Source: Competibacteraceae bacterium UBA2788 (GTDB taxonomy: Bacteria > Pseudomonadota > Gammaproteobacteria > Competibacterales > Competibacteraceae). From it: a DNA stretch of 5,570 bases. The notes below the pieces were generated by a model. The model saw only the letters and a program-made list of their open reading frames with translations. It did not search any database and was not told the DNA's origin. A program made the translations under genes and the position numbers. Below, in pieces: positions 1 to 5,570 of the stretch. The DNA lies in contig DEHY01000207.1 in NCBI GenBank assembly GCA_002352185.1, forward strand, positions 1 to 5,570. Direction: 5' to 3'. Every line of letters starts with the position of its first letter. Position 1 is the first letter of the stretch.

Positions 1-435
1 TTCAAGTTGAGCGATGGCCGACCCGGCGCAGTGCAGGCGTTGGGCGGAAGTTTCGGCAGCCTGCAACAACCGCCCTATATCCAGCTGATGGGCGATGACC
101 GCAGCGGCGCCAGCGCGGCGGGCGAATTCCTGCATATCAACGGCCAGCAGTGGAATCAGCTGGACCGGGTGCTGTTGTTCGCCATGATTTACGAAGGCGT
201 GCCCAACTGGGCGGAAACCGATGCCGTGGTGACTATCCGAATTCCTGGACAGCCGACGCTGGAACTTCGGGTGGACAGCCACCGCAACGATCAGCGGATG
301 TGCGCGCTGGCGATGCTGGAAAACCAGAGCGGCAATATCAAGGTCACAAAACTGGTTGAGTATTTCGCGGATCATCGCGTTCTTGACCAGGCCTACGGCT
401 TTGGCCTGCGCTGGGTCGCCGGTTCCAAAGACTGA
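1..435 (+). CDS. terA: TerA, tellurite resistance TerD-domain protein (C-terminal part, 5' end cut by window)
   Basis: The frame is open from base 1, so this is the last 144 residues of a longer protein (full TerA proteins are about 380 residues). A TTG at 7 is not a credible start because it lies inside the conserved domain. Counting from the first visible residue, family hallmarks are PPYIQLMGDDRSG (24-36), the INGQQW block (46-51), YEGVPNW (64-70), CALAMLEN (101-108) and the terminal LRWVAGSKD. These match the C-terminal TerD-like domain of TerA as I remember it. TerA is a cytoplasmic protein of the ter cluster, linked to resistance to tellurite, phage and other stresses; its biochemical action is not settled. 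It is followed after 38 bases by terB, in the usual terA-terB-terC-terD-terE order. Family assignment is firm; the N-terminal half cannot be judged here. Confidence 0.93.
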   Translation, partial: FKLSDGRPGAVQALGGSFGSLQQPPYIQLMGDDRSGASAAGEFLHINGQQWNQLDRVLLFAMIYEGVPNWAETDAVVTIRIPGQPTLELRVDSHRNDQRMCALAMLENQSGNIKVTKLVEYFADHRVLDQAYGFGLRWVAGSKD

Positions 436-459
436 TTTTTCAACACGTTGCAATAATCC

Positions 460-465
460 AGAGGA
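460..465 (+). promoter_or_regulatory. Ribosome binding site deciding the terB start
   Basis: AGAGGA lies 8 bases before the ATG at 474 but only 2 bases before the in-frame ATG at 468. The normal spacing fits 474, so that start was chosen. Confidence 0.65.
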
Positions 466-473
466 ATATGCGC

Positions 474-929
474 ATGGCTCTTGAATGGTTGAAACAGCGT
501 TACAATGAAGTCTCCGCCAGCTTGAAAACCGAAGTCACCAAGATTCGCAACAAGAGCTTCCTGGAATCGGTGGTGGCCGGCTGCGCGCTGGTGGCGCACG
601 CCGACGGCGTCGTGCGCCCGGAGGAAAAGCAGAAGATGATGGGGTTTCTGCGCAATTCCGAGGTGCTGTCGGTGTTCAGCGTTGAAGAGGTGGTCACGAT
701 CTTCGACAAATACGCCAAGCAGTTCGAGTTTGATCACCAGATCGGCCAGGCCAGCGCCTTGCAGGCGGTCGCCAAGCTCAAGGGCAATGAGGCTGAGGCG
801 CGGTTGATGGTGCGGGTCTGCTGCGCGATTGGCGCCGCCGACGGCAATTTCGACGATGGCGAGAAGGCGGTGGTGCGCAAAATCTGCGCCGAACTGAGCC
901 TGAACCCCAAAGACTTCGATCTGGCCTGA
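474..929 (+). CDS. terB: TerB, tellurite resistance protein
   Basis: With the ATG at 474 the product has 151 residues, the usual TerB length; an ATG at 468 would add Met-Arg but sits too close to the Shine-Dalgarno sequence. TerB is a small, helical, acidic cytoplasmic protein. The family is reported to bind divalent metal and to interact with membrane-bound TerC and with TerD-type proteins. Two similar acidic segments are visible: AHADGVVRPEEKQKM (41-55) and GAADGNFDDGEKAVV (120-134). Each has an ADG followed by a Glu/Asp-rich helix start, consistent with the two-fold internal repeat of the TerB fold. KQKMMGFLRNSE (52-63) and FDDGEKAVVRKI (126-137) resemble the enterobacterial TerB sequence closely. 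The stop is 12 bases before terC, so the two are likely co-transcribed and co-translated. Confidence 0.93.
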   Translation: MALEWLKQRYNEVSASLKTEVTKIRNKSFLESVVAGCALVAHADGVVRPEEKQKMMGFLRNSEVLSVFSVEEVVTIFDKYAKQFEFDHQIGQASALQAVAKLKGNEAEARLMVRVCCAIGAADGNFDDGEKAVVRKICAELSLNPKDFDLA

Positions 930-941
930 GCGCGGTCATCC

Positions 942-2012
942 ATGGAACAGCATCTCGGCTTTCCGCTGGAAACCATCGCCATTTTTGTGGCGGTGGTCGC
1001 CTTTTCAGTCTGGCTGGACCTCAAGCTGCACAAGGACAGCAAGGACATCAGCATTCCCAATGCCGTCGCTTGGTCGCTGTTCTGGATCGGCCTGTCCATC
1101 GCCTTCTTTTTCTACATCAAGATTCACCACGGCAACGAGTACGCCGATCTGTTCCTGGCCGGCTACATTCTGGAAAAATCGCTGTCGGTGGATAACATGA
1201 TGGTGTTCGTCGCCATCTTCGCCTCCTTCGGCATCAAGGGCGCCCTGCAACACCGGATTCTGTATTTCGGTATTCTGGGCGCGGTGGTGTTCCGCATGTT
1301 GTTCATCGCCTTCGGCACCGGCCTGTTCGGGTTAAGCACCTGGATCGAGTTTGTGTTCGCCGCCATCGTGGCCTGGACCGGCTACAAAATGCTGGCGGGT
1401 GTCGGCGGCGATGACGAGATCGAGGATTATTCCGATCACTGGTCGGTGCGGTTGACCCAGAAACTGGTGCCGATCTTTCCTCGTTTGCATGGCGACCATT
1501 TTGTCGTCCATCACGGCCACGTCAAAACGGTGGTCGAGCAGGACTCCAGCGTGTCGGTCAGCCGGGAAGCAACGGTGTACGCTACGCCGATGCTGCTGTG
1601 TCTGGTGTGCATCGAGGTGTCGGACATCATCTTCGCCTTCGACTCGGTGCCGGCGGTGATCGCCGTGACCCGCGAACCGCTGCTGGTCTATTCGTCGGTC
1701 ATTTTCGCCATCCTCGGTCTCCGCTCGTTGTACTTCGTGCTGGCGGCGGCGCAGAAATACCTGGTGCATCTCGACAAGGCGGTGGCGGCGCTGTTGTTCT
1801 TCATCGCCTTCAAGCTGGCGCTGCAAGCGTCGAACCACCTGTTCCACTGGCCCGGATTCGAGATTTCCTCGAACCTGAGCCTGATGATCATTCTCGGCAC
1901 GCTGGCGGTGGGCGTGATCGCCTCGCTACTGTTCCCCGAACCGGAACAAGATCAGGACGCCGGTCCGCCGGCACTGGAAAAAACCGATTCCAATACTGGA
2001 AAAGGCGAGTAA
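942..2012 (+). CDS. terC: TerC, integral membrane protein of the tellurite resistance / Alx family
   Basis: This 356-residue protein has about nine hydrophobic segments (roughly 10-27, 42-61, 68-90, 104-127, 132-151, 215-232, 248-270, 280-297, 312-331). It carries the two TerC signature motifs with intramembrane acidic residues: EKSLSVDN (79-85, D84 and N85) and EVSDIIFAFDSVPA (225-238, D228 and D234). The repeat of this motif reflects the internal duplication of the family. TerC proteins act in the inner membrane; some relatives (Alx, YceF-type) are linked to manganese export, and ter-cluster TerC is the membrane anchor for TerB. The loop between the two halves (about 152-214) is acidic and then His-rich (H183, H186, H190, H191, H193). 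A charged, Pro-rich tail follows residue 332. No clear Shine-Dalgarno precedes the ATG, so translation may depend on coupling with terB 12 bases upstream. Confidence 0.94.
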   Translation: MEQHLGFPLETIAIFVAVVAFSVWLDLKLHKDSKDISIPNAVAWSLFWIGLSIAFFFYIKIHHGNEYADLFLAGYILEKSLSVDNMMVFVAIFASFGIKGALQHRILYFGILGAVVFRMLFIAFGTGLFGLSTWIEFVFAAIVAWTGYKMLAGVGGDDEIEDYSDHWSVRLTQKLVPIFPRLHGDHFVVHHGHVKTVVEQDSSVSVSREATVYATPMLLCLVCIEVSDIIFAFDSVPAVIAVTREPLLVYSSVIFAILGLRSLYFVLAAAQKYLVHLDKAVAALLFFIAFKLALQASNHLFHWPGFEISSNLSLMIILGTLAVGVIASLLFPEPEQDQDAGPPALEKTDSNTGKGE

Positions 2013-2070
2013 TCCCGCGATTCACTGATTTCTAAATCACCAGTCCTTAGCTAAAGGGAGGACAAACCTC
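2013..2070 (+). promoter_or_regulatory. terC-terD spacer with a strong terD ribosome binding site
   Basis: This 58-base gap is the largest inside the ter cluster. AAGGGAGG at 2054-2061 is a near-perfect Shine-Dalgarno sequence 9 bases before the terD ATG, the strongest in the window. I see no convincing promoter or terminator here, so read-through from terC is the simplest reading. The strong site suggests terD is translated at a higher rate than terC. Confidence 0.6.
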
Positions 2071-2646
2071 ATGGCTATTTCCCTCAATAAAGGCGGACGG
2101 CTGTCGCTCAGCAAGGAAGCGCCGGATCTCAGGAAAGTGTTGGTTGGGCTGGGTTGGGACGCCCGCGCCACCGATGGAGTGGACTTTGATCTGGATGCCT
2201 CGGCATTCCTGCTGGGCGCCAGCGGCAAGGTGCGCTCGGAAGCCGATTTCATCTTCTACAACCAGTTGAAATCCGCCTGCGGCTCGGTGCAGCACACCGG
2301 CGATAACCGCACCGGGGCCGGTGAAGGCGATGACGAGGCCATCATGGTGGATTTGAGCCGGGTCCCGGCAGAGGTGCAGAAGATTGCGTTCACCGTGACC
2401 ATTCATGAAGCCGATCAGCGCCGACAAAATTTCGGCCAGGTGATGAATGCCTACATCCGGCTGGTCAATGCCGAAAGCAATGTCGAAGTGGCTCGCTACG
2501 ATCTGGCCGAAGATGCCTCGACCGAAACGGCGATGATCTTCGGCGAGCTGTATCGGCATGGCAGCGAGTGGAAGTTCAGTGCGGTGGGTCAGGGTTACGC
2601 AGGCGGACTGGCGGCGATGTGCCGCCAGTACGGCATCAACATCTAA
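2071..2646 (+). CDS. terD: TerD, calcium-binding stress / tellurite resistance protein
   Basis: The 191-residue product starts [15 protein letters not shown], the typical TerD N-terminus, and is one complete TerD domain of normal length. Visible signatures are [11 protein letters not shown] (26-36) with DFDLDAS (38-44), the acidic loop [13 protein letters not shown] (77-89), [14 protein letters not shown] (111-124), and [21 protein letters not shown] (141-161) followed by EWKF and GQGYAGGL. The family is cytoplasmic and folds as a beta-sandwich; a characterised homologue binds calcium through such acidic loops. FLLG near 46-49, IFYNQLKSA near 61-69 and the terminal YGINI match enterobacterial TerD rather than TerE, which supports the symbol. 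Position 70 is Cys where the enterobacterial protein has Asp (SADGS). terE follows 23 bases downstream. The family call is very safe; the D-versus-E label is less so. Confidence 0.93.
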   Translation: MAISLNKGGRLSLSKEAPDLRKVLVGLGWDARATDGVDFDLDASAFLLGASGKVRSEADFIFYNQLKSACGSVQHTGDNRTGAGEGDDEAIMVDLSRVPAEVQKIAFTVTIHEADQRRQNFGQVMNAYIRLVNAESNVEVARYDLAEDASTETAMIFGELYRHGSEWKFSAVGQGYAGGLAAMCRQYGINI

Positions 2647-2653
2647 GTTTTAC

Positions 2654-2659
2654 AGAGGA
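2654..2659 (+). promoter_or_regulatory. Ribosome binding site of terE
   Basis: AGAGGA sits 10 bases before the ATG at 2670. It supports that start over in-frame extensions that would run back into terD (from about 2568), which lack the family N-terminus. Confidence 0.6.
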
Positions 2660-2669
2660 AAATTGCACG

Positions 2670-3248
2670 ATGGCTGTCTCTCTCCAAAAAGGTCAGAATG
2701 TCTCGCTGAGCAAAGCGGCGCCAGGTCTGAAGAAAGTGCGCTTCGGTCTGGGCTGGGATGCCCGCGCCACCGACGGCGCCGCTTTCGATCTGGATGCGTC
2801 GGCGTTTGTGCTGGACGCCAGCGGCAAGGTACTCAGCGACCAGCATTTCGTGTTCTATAACAACCCGCATGATCCTTCCGGCGCGGTCGCGCACAAGGGC
2901 GACAATCGCACCGGGCAGGGTGGGGGCGACGACGAGATGCTCGAAATCGACCTGGGCCTGATGACGCCCAATGCCGCCAAGGTGACTTTCGTAGCCACCA
3001 TCCATGACGCCGAGGCGCGCAAGCAGAATTTCGGCCAGGTCAGCAACGCCTACATCCGTGCCTTCAACGCCGAAGGCGAACAGGAAATCGCCCGCTATGA
3101 TCTGTCCGAAGACGCCTCGATTGAGACGGCGATGATCTTCGGCGAACTCTACCGTAACAACGACGAGTGGAAGTTCAAGGCCATCGGCCAGGGCTACGCC
3201 GGCGGGCTGGCAGCGGTTGCCCGCGACTACGGGGTCAGCCTCGGCTAA
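2670..3248 (+). CDS. terE: TerE, TerD-family calcium-binding stress protein
   Basis: The start at 2670 gives 192 residues beginning [15 protein letters not shown], the standard family N-terminus. An in-frame start upstream at 2568 would overlap terD and add unrelated residues, so it was rejected. The TerD-domain motifs are all present: [11 protein letters not shown] (26-36), FDLDAS (39-44), [13 protein letters not shown] (77-89), [14 protein letters not shown] (111-124), [10 protein letters not shown] (141-150), MIFGELY (155-161), and EWKF with [10 protein letters not shown]. The protein is clearly a paralogue of the preceding gene, with long identical blocks and no length change, so the pair arose by an old duplication. 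Identity as TerE rests on order and on features such as [10 protein letters not shown] (56-65). Its role would be as a cytoplasmic partner in the ter system. A terminator follows, so this is the last gene of the unit here; no terF is adjacent. Confidence 0.92.
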   Translation: MAVSLQKGQNVSLSKAAPGLKKVRFGLGWDARATDGAAFDLDASAFVLDASGKVLSDQHFVFYNNPHDPSGAVAHKGDNRTGQGGGDDEMLEIDLGLMTPNAAKVTFVATIHDAEARKQNFGQVSNAYIRAFNAEGEQEIARYDLSEDASIETAMIFGELYRNNDEWKFKAIGQGYAGGLAAVARDYGVSLG

Positions 3249-3251
3249 AAT

Positions 3252-3273
3252 GCGCGGCGCGTGTTCGCCGCGC
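3252..3273 (+). terminator. GC-rich hairpin just after terE (first of two)
   Basis: GCGCGGCG (3252-3259) pairs perfectly with CGCCGCGC (3266-3273) around a 6-base loop, starting 4 bases after the terE stop. It has no T-tract behind it, so on its own it is not a classic intrinsic terminator. It may act as a 3'-end stabiliser of the ter message or assist the terminator that follows. Confidence 0.5.
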
Positions 3274-3285
3274 TGGACAAATCCG

Positions 3286-3319
3286 GCCCGCCGATGCCAT
3301 GGCGGGCTTTTGCTTTTTT
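3286..3319 (+). terminator. Rho-independent terminator ending the ter unit
   Basis: GCCCGCC (3286-3292) pairs with GGCGGGC (3301-3307) around an 8-base loop and is followed directly by TTTTGCTTTTTT (3308-3319). Stem, loop and T-rich tail are those of an intrinsic terminator on the + strand. It ends only 11 bases before the trpB2 start, so any trpB2 promoter must overlap it or lie upstream within terE, unless trpB2 is read by leakage. Confidence 0.85.
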
Positions 3320-3330
3320 GGATAAAAATT

Positions 3331-4698
3331 ATGACCGAATCCGTCAAATACCTGCTCGACGAGAGCCGGATGCCCAAGTCCTGGTATAACCTGGTGGCCG
3401 ATCTGCCGGTGCCGCCGCCGCCCGTACTGCATCCCGGAACCTTGCAACCCATCGGCCCGGACGATCTGGCTCCACTGTTTCCCTTGGCGCTGATCCAGCA
3501 GGAAGTCTCCACCGAGCGGGAGATCGAGATTCCGCAGCCGGTGCAGGACATTTACCGACAATGGCGCCCGACCCCGTTGTACCGCGCCCGTCGGCTGGAA
3601 AAGGCGCTCGGCACTCCGGCGCGGATTTACTACAAATATGAAGGGGTCAGTCCGGCGGGCAGCCACAAGCCCAATACCGCCGTCGCTCAGGCGTTCTACA
3701 ACCGGGAAGCCGGCATCAAGCGGATCGCTACTGAAACCGGCGCCGGGCAGTGGGGATCATCGCTGGCCTTCGCTGGCGCGCTGTTCGGAATTGAGGTACA
3801 GGTGTTCATGGTGCGAGTGTCCTACCAGCAGAAACCCTACCGTCGGGCGCTGATGGAAACCTACGGCGCCCGCTGCGTCGCTTCGCCCTCCGAGGAAACC
3901 GTCTGCGGTCGGGCGATTCTGGCTCAGCGTCCGGATCATCCCGGCAGTCTCGGCATCGCCATTTCCGAGGCGGTGGAAGTCGCCGCCCAGCGCGATGACA
4001 CCAAATACGCGCTCGGCTCGGTGCTGAATCATGTGCTGCTGCATCAGACTGTGGTTGGGCTGGAAAGCCTGGCGCAGTTGGAAATGGCCGGCGATTATCC
4101 CGACGTGATCGTCGGCTGCACTGGCGGCGGCTCCAATTTTGCGGGCATCGCTTTCCCCTTTATTGGCGTGCAACTGCGTGGCGGGCAAGCGGTTCGCGTC
4201 GTCGCGGTGGAACCGGCGGCCTGTCCTACGCTGACCCGTGGCCCCTATGCTTACGACTTCGGCGACACCGCGCATCTGACCCCGCTGACCAAGATGCATA
4301 CTCTGGGTTCAACCTTCACTCCGCCCGGGTTTCACGCCGGCGGATTGCGCTATCACGGCATGGCCCCGCTGGTCAGTCACGTCAAGGAATTGGGTCTGAT
4401 CGAGGCCCGCGCCTATCACCAGCTCAGTTGTTTTGAGGCCGGGGTGCTGTTTGCCCGGGTTGAGGGCATTTTGCCGGCGCCGGAAGCCAATCACGCGGTG
4501 CGCGGGGCCATTGACGAGGCGCTGCGCTGCAAGGAGGAGGGGATCAGCCGGGCGATTCTGTTCAATCTGTGCGGTCACGGCCATTTCGACATGCAGGCTT
4601 ACATGGATTATTTCGCCGGCAAGCTGACCGATCAGAACTATGACGAGGCGGAACTGGCGATGGCGCTGTCGGGATTGCCGTCAGTGACAGAAGCGTAA
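3331..4698 (+). CDS. trpB2: TrpB2-type tryptophan synthase beta chain (PLP-dependent TrpB-like enzyme)
   Basis: The 455-residue product is a fold-type II PLP enzyme of the TrpB2 subgroup, which is longer than the roughly 400-residue classical TrpB through an N-terminal extension and inserts. TrpB condenses indole with L-serine to L-tryptophan in the cytoplasm. Visible residues are [14 protein letters not shown] (104-117) with the PLP lysine at K113, ETGAGQWG (135-142) with the catalytic Glu at E135, the phosphate-binding loop TGGGSN (264-269), and [12 protein letters not shown] (378-389). NLCGHGHFD (412-420) places Cys414 where classical TrpB has the Ser that contacts the PLP ring nitrogen. 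No trpA or other trp gene is adjacent, as is common for TrpB2, so it may salvage free indole or use another substrate. The ATG at 3331 gives the usual N-terminus; a weak GGA lies 8 bases upstream. An upstream in-frame start at 3217 would span the terminator and was rejected. Confidence 0.93.
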   Translation: MTESVKYLLDESRMPKSWYNLVADLPVPPPPVLHPGTLQPIGPDDLAPLFPLALIQQEVSTEREIEIPQPVQDIYRQWRPTPLYRARRLEKALGTPARIYYKYEGVSPAGSHKPNTAVAQAFYNREAGIKRIATETGAGQWGSSLAFAGALFGIEVQVFMVRVSYQQKPYRRALMETYGARCVASPSEETVCGRAILAQRPDHPGSLGIAISEAVEVAAQRDDTKYALGSVLNHVLLHQTVVGLESLAQLEMAGDYPDVIVGCTGGGSNFAGIAFPFIGVQLRGGQAVRVVAVEPAACPTLTRGPYAYDFGDTAHLTPLTKMHTLGSTFTPPGFHAGGLRYHGMAPLVSHVKELGLIEARAYHQLSCFEAGVLFARVEGILPAPEANHAVRGAIDEALRCKEEGISRAILFNLCGHGHFDMQAYMDYFAGKLTDQNYDEAELAMALSGLPSVTEA

Positions 4699-4758
4699 AA
4701 ACGCAGCGGGCGCGACTGGAGACGCCAGCCGCGCCTGTAGTAGCGATAAGCGCCGCGT
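4699..4758. terminator. Convergent spacer with a possible bidirectional terminator hairpin
   Basis: GGCGCG (4709-4714) pairs with CGCGCC (4730-4735), and after one A-C mismatch CTGG (4716-4719) pairs with CCAG (4725-4728) around a 5-base loop. No T-tract follows on the + strand. On the - strand a run of five T lies about 7 bases beyond the stem (complement of 4697-4701). The position between two converging genes favours a terminator role, but the tail is poor in both directions. Confidence 0.4.
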
Positions 4759-5565
4759 TTAGCGAATTGAACGCCGCCGCCGCCAGAACACCGCCGGCAA
4801 AGTCAAACCCAGCAAGGCCCAAACCGGCGGTTCGTCCACACCCACAGGAGGGTCAACCTCAATCATGTCGTTGGCGCAATTCATGGTCCAGTACACGGAT
4901 ACCTTGCTGCCGGGATTGAAGCTAAATGCGCTCAACGGCGCGCTGAATTCGTAGAACCAGTGTTTGTCGTTCGCGGGGCCGCCGCCAATGCCAGTCACCG
5001 GAGTAGCAGAAATCCCGAGGCTGGCCGTGCCGATTTTCGCACCCGCCGCGATGGACGTGATGTAGCTTCCCCCCCAATAGGGTGATTTGGACCAGCCTGA
5101 TACTTGGTAAATACCGCCTTTCTGCCCAAAGTTCCCCGTAGTTTCAATACCATAGGTATAGGTTGGGGTGCCGACGCCATTCCAGAATGACAGCGCAAAG
5201 TCGCCTGGCCCGAATGTGTTTCTGGATGGATTATCCGGCGTGCCGGGATCATGTCCAGTGATCAGCGCGACATAAAAATTAGCGCTATCCCAGGTAAGGT
5301 AAAGCGCTTCGGCGTCATAGGCTTGGCCGCCGTAACCGGGATTGACCTGGCCGCTATCGTAACCACGGGTGTAATCTTCCACGGTGTAATTGATAGTGAA
5401 ACCATTATATGAATACTGGCCTCTGCCATCGTTATTGCTCGTCGGTGTCCACTGATGGGATAACCCCCAATCATCCAGCTTGCCATCGATCACCAGCGCA
5501 TTCGCCGAGCTACTCAACCCTAATCCCAAGGTAACGGCTAAGGATAATGTCAGTAAATTTTTCAT
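4759..5565 (-). CDS. Exported protein with a PEP-CTERM-like C-terminal sorting tail, function unknown
   Basis: The 268-residue product has a Sec signal peptide (residues 1-23: MKN, hydrophobic core 4-17, likely cleavage after ANA). The mature part opens with VIDGKLDDWG (25-34), which resembles the start of CBM9-like or DOMON-like beta-sandwich domains in secreted proteins. The body is rich in Gly, Ser, Tyr, Thr and Asn with few charged residues, typical of extracellular proteins. WTMNCANDMIEV (226-237) is a compact motif that I recall from PEP-CTERM proteins just before the tail. The tail has the tripartite layout of a short Pro motif (DEPP, 244-247), a hydrophobic segment (248-261) and an Arg cluster (RRRR, 262-265). 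Exosortase would cut such a tail and pass the protein to the envelope or exopolysaccharide matrix. No exosortase or polysaccharide gene is in view. G+C looks lower than in its neighbours (about 48% in 5401-5460). The upstream RBS falls outside the window. The molecular function is unrecognised. Confidence 0.82.
   Translation of the reverse strand: MKNLLTLSLAVTLGLGLSSSANALVIDGKLDDWGLSHQWTPTSNNDGRGQYSYNGFTINYTVEDYTRGYDSGQVNPGYGGQAYDAEALYLTWDSANFYVALITGHDPGTPDNPSRNTFGPGDFALSFWNGVGTPTYTYGIETTGNFGQKGGIYQVSGWSKSPYWGGSYITSIAAGAKIGTASLGISATPVTGIGGGPANDKHWFYEFSAPLSAFSFNPGSKVSVYWTMNCANDMIEVDPPVGVDEPPVWALLGLTLPAVFWRRRRSIR
4762..4836 (-). other. PEP-CTERM-like sorting signal (residues 244-268)
   Basis: This encodes DEPP, then WALLGLTLPAVFW, then RRRRSIR. 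Typical PEP-CTERM tails read VPEP, a hydrophobic stretch often with LLGLGL, then an Arg cluster; here the ALLGLTL core and Arg cluster are kept but the Pro-Glu-Pro motif is changed to Glu-Pro-Pro. Confidence 0.7.
5497..5565 (-). other. Signal peptide of the PEP-CTERM-like protein (residues 1-23)
   Basis: A short basic start (MKN), a Leu/Ala/Val-rich core (residues 4-17), then SSSANA with an Ala-x-Ala signal peptidase I site after residue 23. This is a clear Sec-type leader without a lipobox cysteine, so the protein is not a lipoprotein. Confidence 0.85.
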
Positions 5566-5570
5566 TTCAG

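Noticed and set aside
441..450. CAAC/GTTG inverted repeat between terA and terB
   Set aside because: A 4-bp stem with a 2-base loop is too small to be a credible hairpin or operator.
468..473. ATG at 468 as the terB start
   Set aside because: Only 2 bases from the Shine-Dalgarno sequence; the ATG at 474 has proper spacing and yields the normal 151-residue length.
1332..1847. 171-codon - strand frame opposite terC
   Set aside because: Its Arg/His/Gln-rich translation is the usual reverse-frame shadow of a GC-rich membrane protein gene.
2047..2559. 170-codon - strand frame opposite terD
   Set aside because: Mirrors the terD codons and has no independent RBS or motif.
2071..3248. terD/terE as a recent direct repeat
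   Set aside because: Shared blocks follow protein motifs, while codons and variable loops differ widely; this is an old paralogous pair, not a recent DNA duplication.
2643..3551. Long open frame on the - strand (302 codons) opposite terE and trpB2
   Set aside because: It is antisense to two well-recognised genes, crosses the terminator, and its translation shows no family features; a GC-rich codon-bias shadow.
1..5570. CRISPR arrays, tRNA/rRNA genes, insertion sequences or attachment sites
   Set aside because: No repeat-spacer pattern, structural RNA signature, transposase or terminal inverted repeats were seen; coding density leaves little space for them.

Overview
The window is a compact, GC-rich (roughly 60% G+C by eye) bacterial segment with six protein genes and almost no non-coding space. 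It starts inside the 3' end of terA and continues with terB, terC, terD and terE on the + strand. This is the canonical order of the ter tellurite-resistance / chemical-stress cluster (terZABCDEF). A rho-independent terminator follows terE. A separate + strand gene then encodes a TrpB2-type tryptophan synthase beta chain, and a - strand gene converges on it. That last gene encodes a secreted protein with a signal peptide and a C-terminal tripartite tail resembling a PEP-CTERM (exosortase) sorting signal.

Organism: gene order, codon use and the exosortase-type tail suggest a GC-rich proteobacterium, probably an environmental gamma- or betaproteobacterium. This is inference from gene content, and no taxonomic marker is present.

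Layout: 1-435 is the TerA C-terminus. 474-929 is TerB (start moved from 468 to 474 on RBS grounds). 942-2012 is TerC, an integral membrane protein. 2071-2646 and 2670-3248 are TerD and TerE, tandem paralogues of the calcium-binding TerD fold. 3249-3330 holds two successive hairpins, the second with a T-rich tail. 3331-4698 is TrpB2. 4699-4758 is a short convergent spacer with an imperfect hairpin. 4759-5565 (-) is the PEP-CTERM-like exported protein.

How it works together: gaps between the ter genes are 12-58 bases on one strand, with good Shine-Dalgarno sequences before terB, terD and terE, so they look like one transcription unit. In the established picture of the family, TerC is the membrane component, TerB is a small acidic metal-associated protein that links TerC to cytoplasmic TerD-family proteins, and TerA, TerD and TerE are the TerD-domain proteins. 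No terF follows terE directly. trpB2 and the exported protein show no evident functional tie to ter. The window looks like an ordinary ter operon end plus two unrelated genes. The points worth a second look are residue-level departures in TerD/TerE and TrpB2, the unusual sorting tail, and the tandem hairpins.
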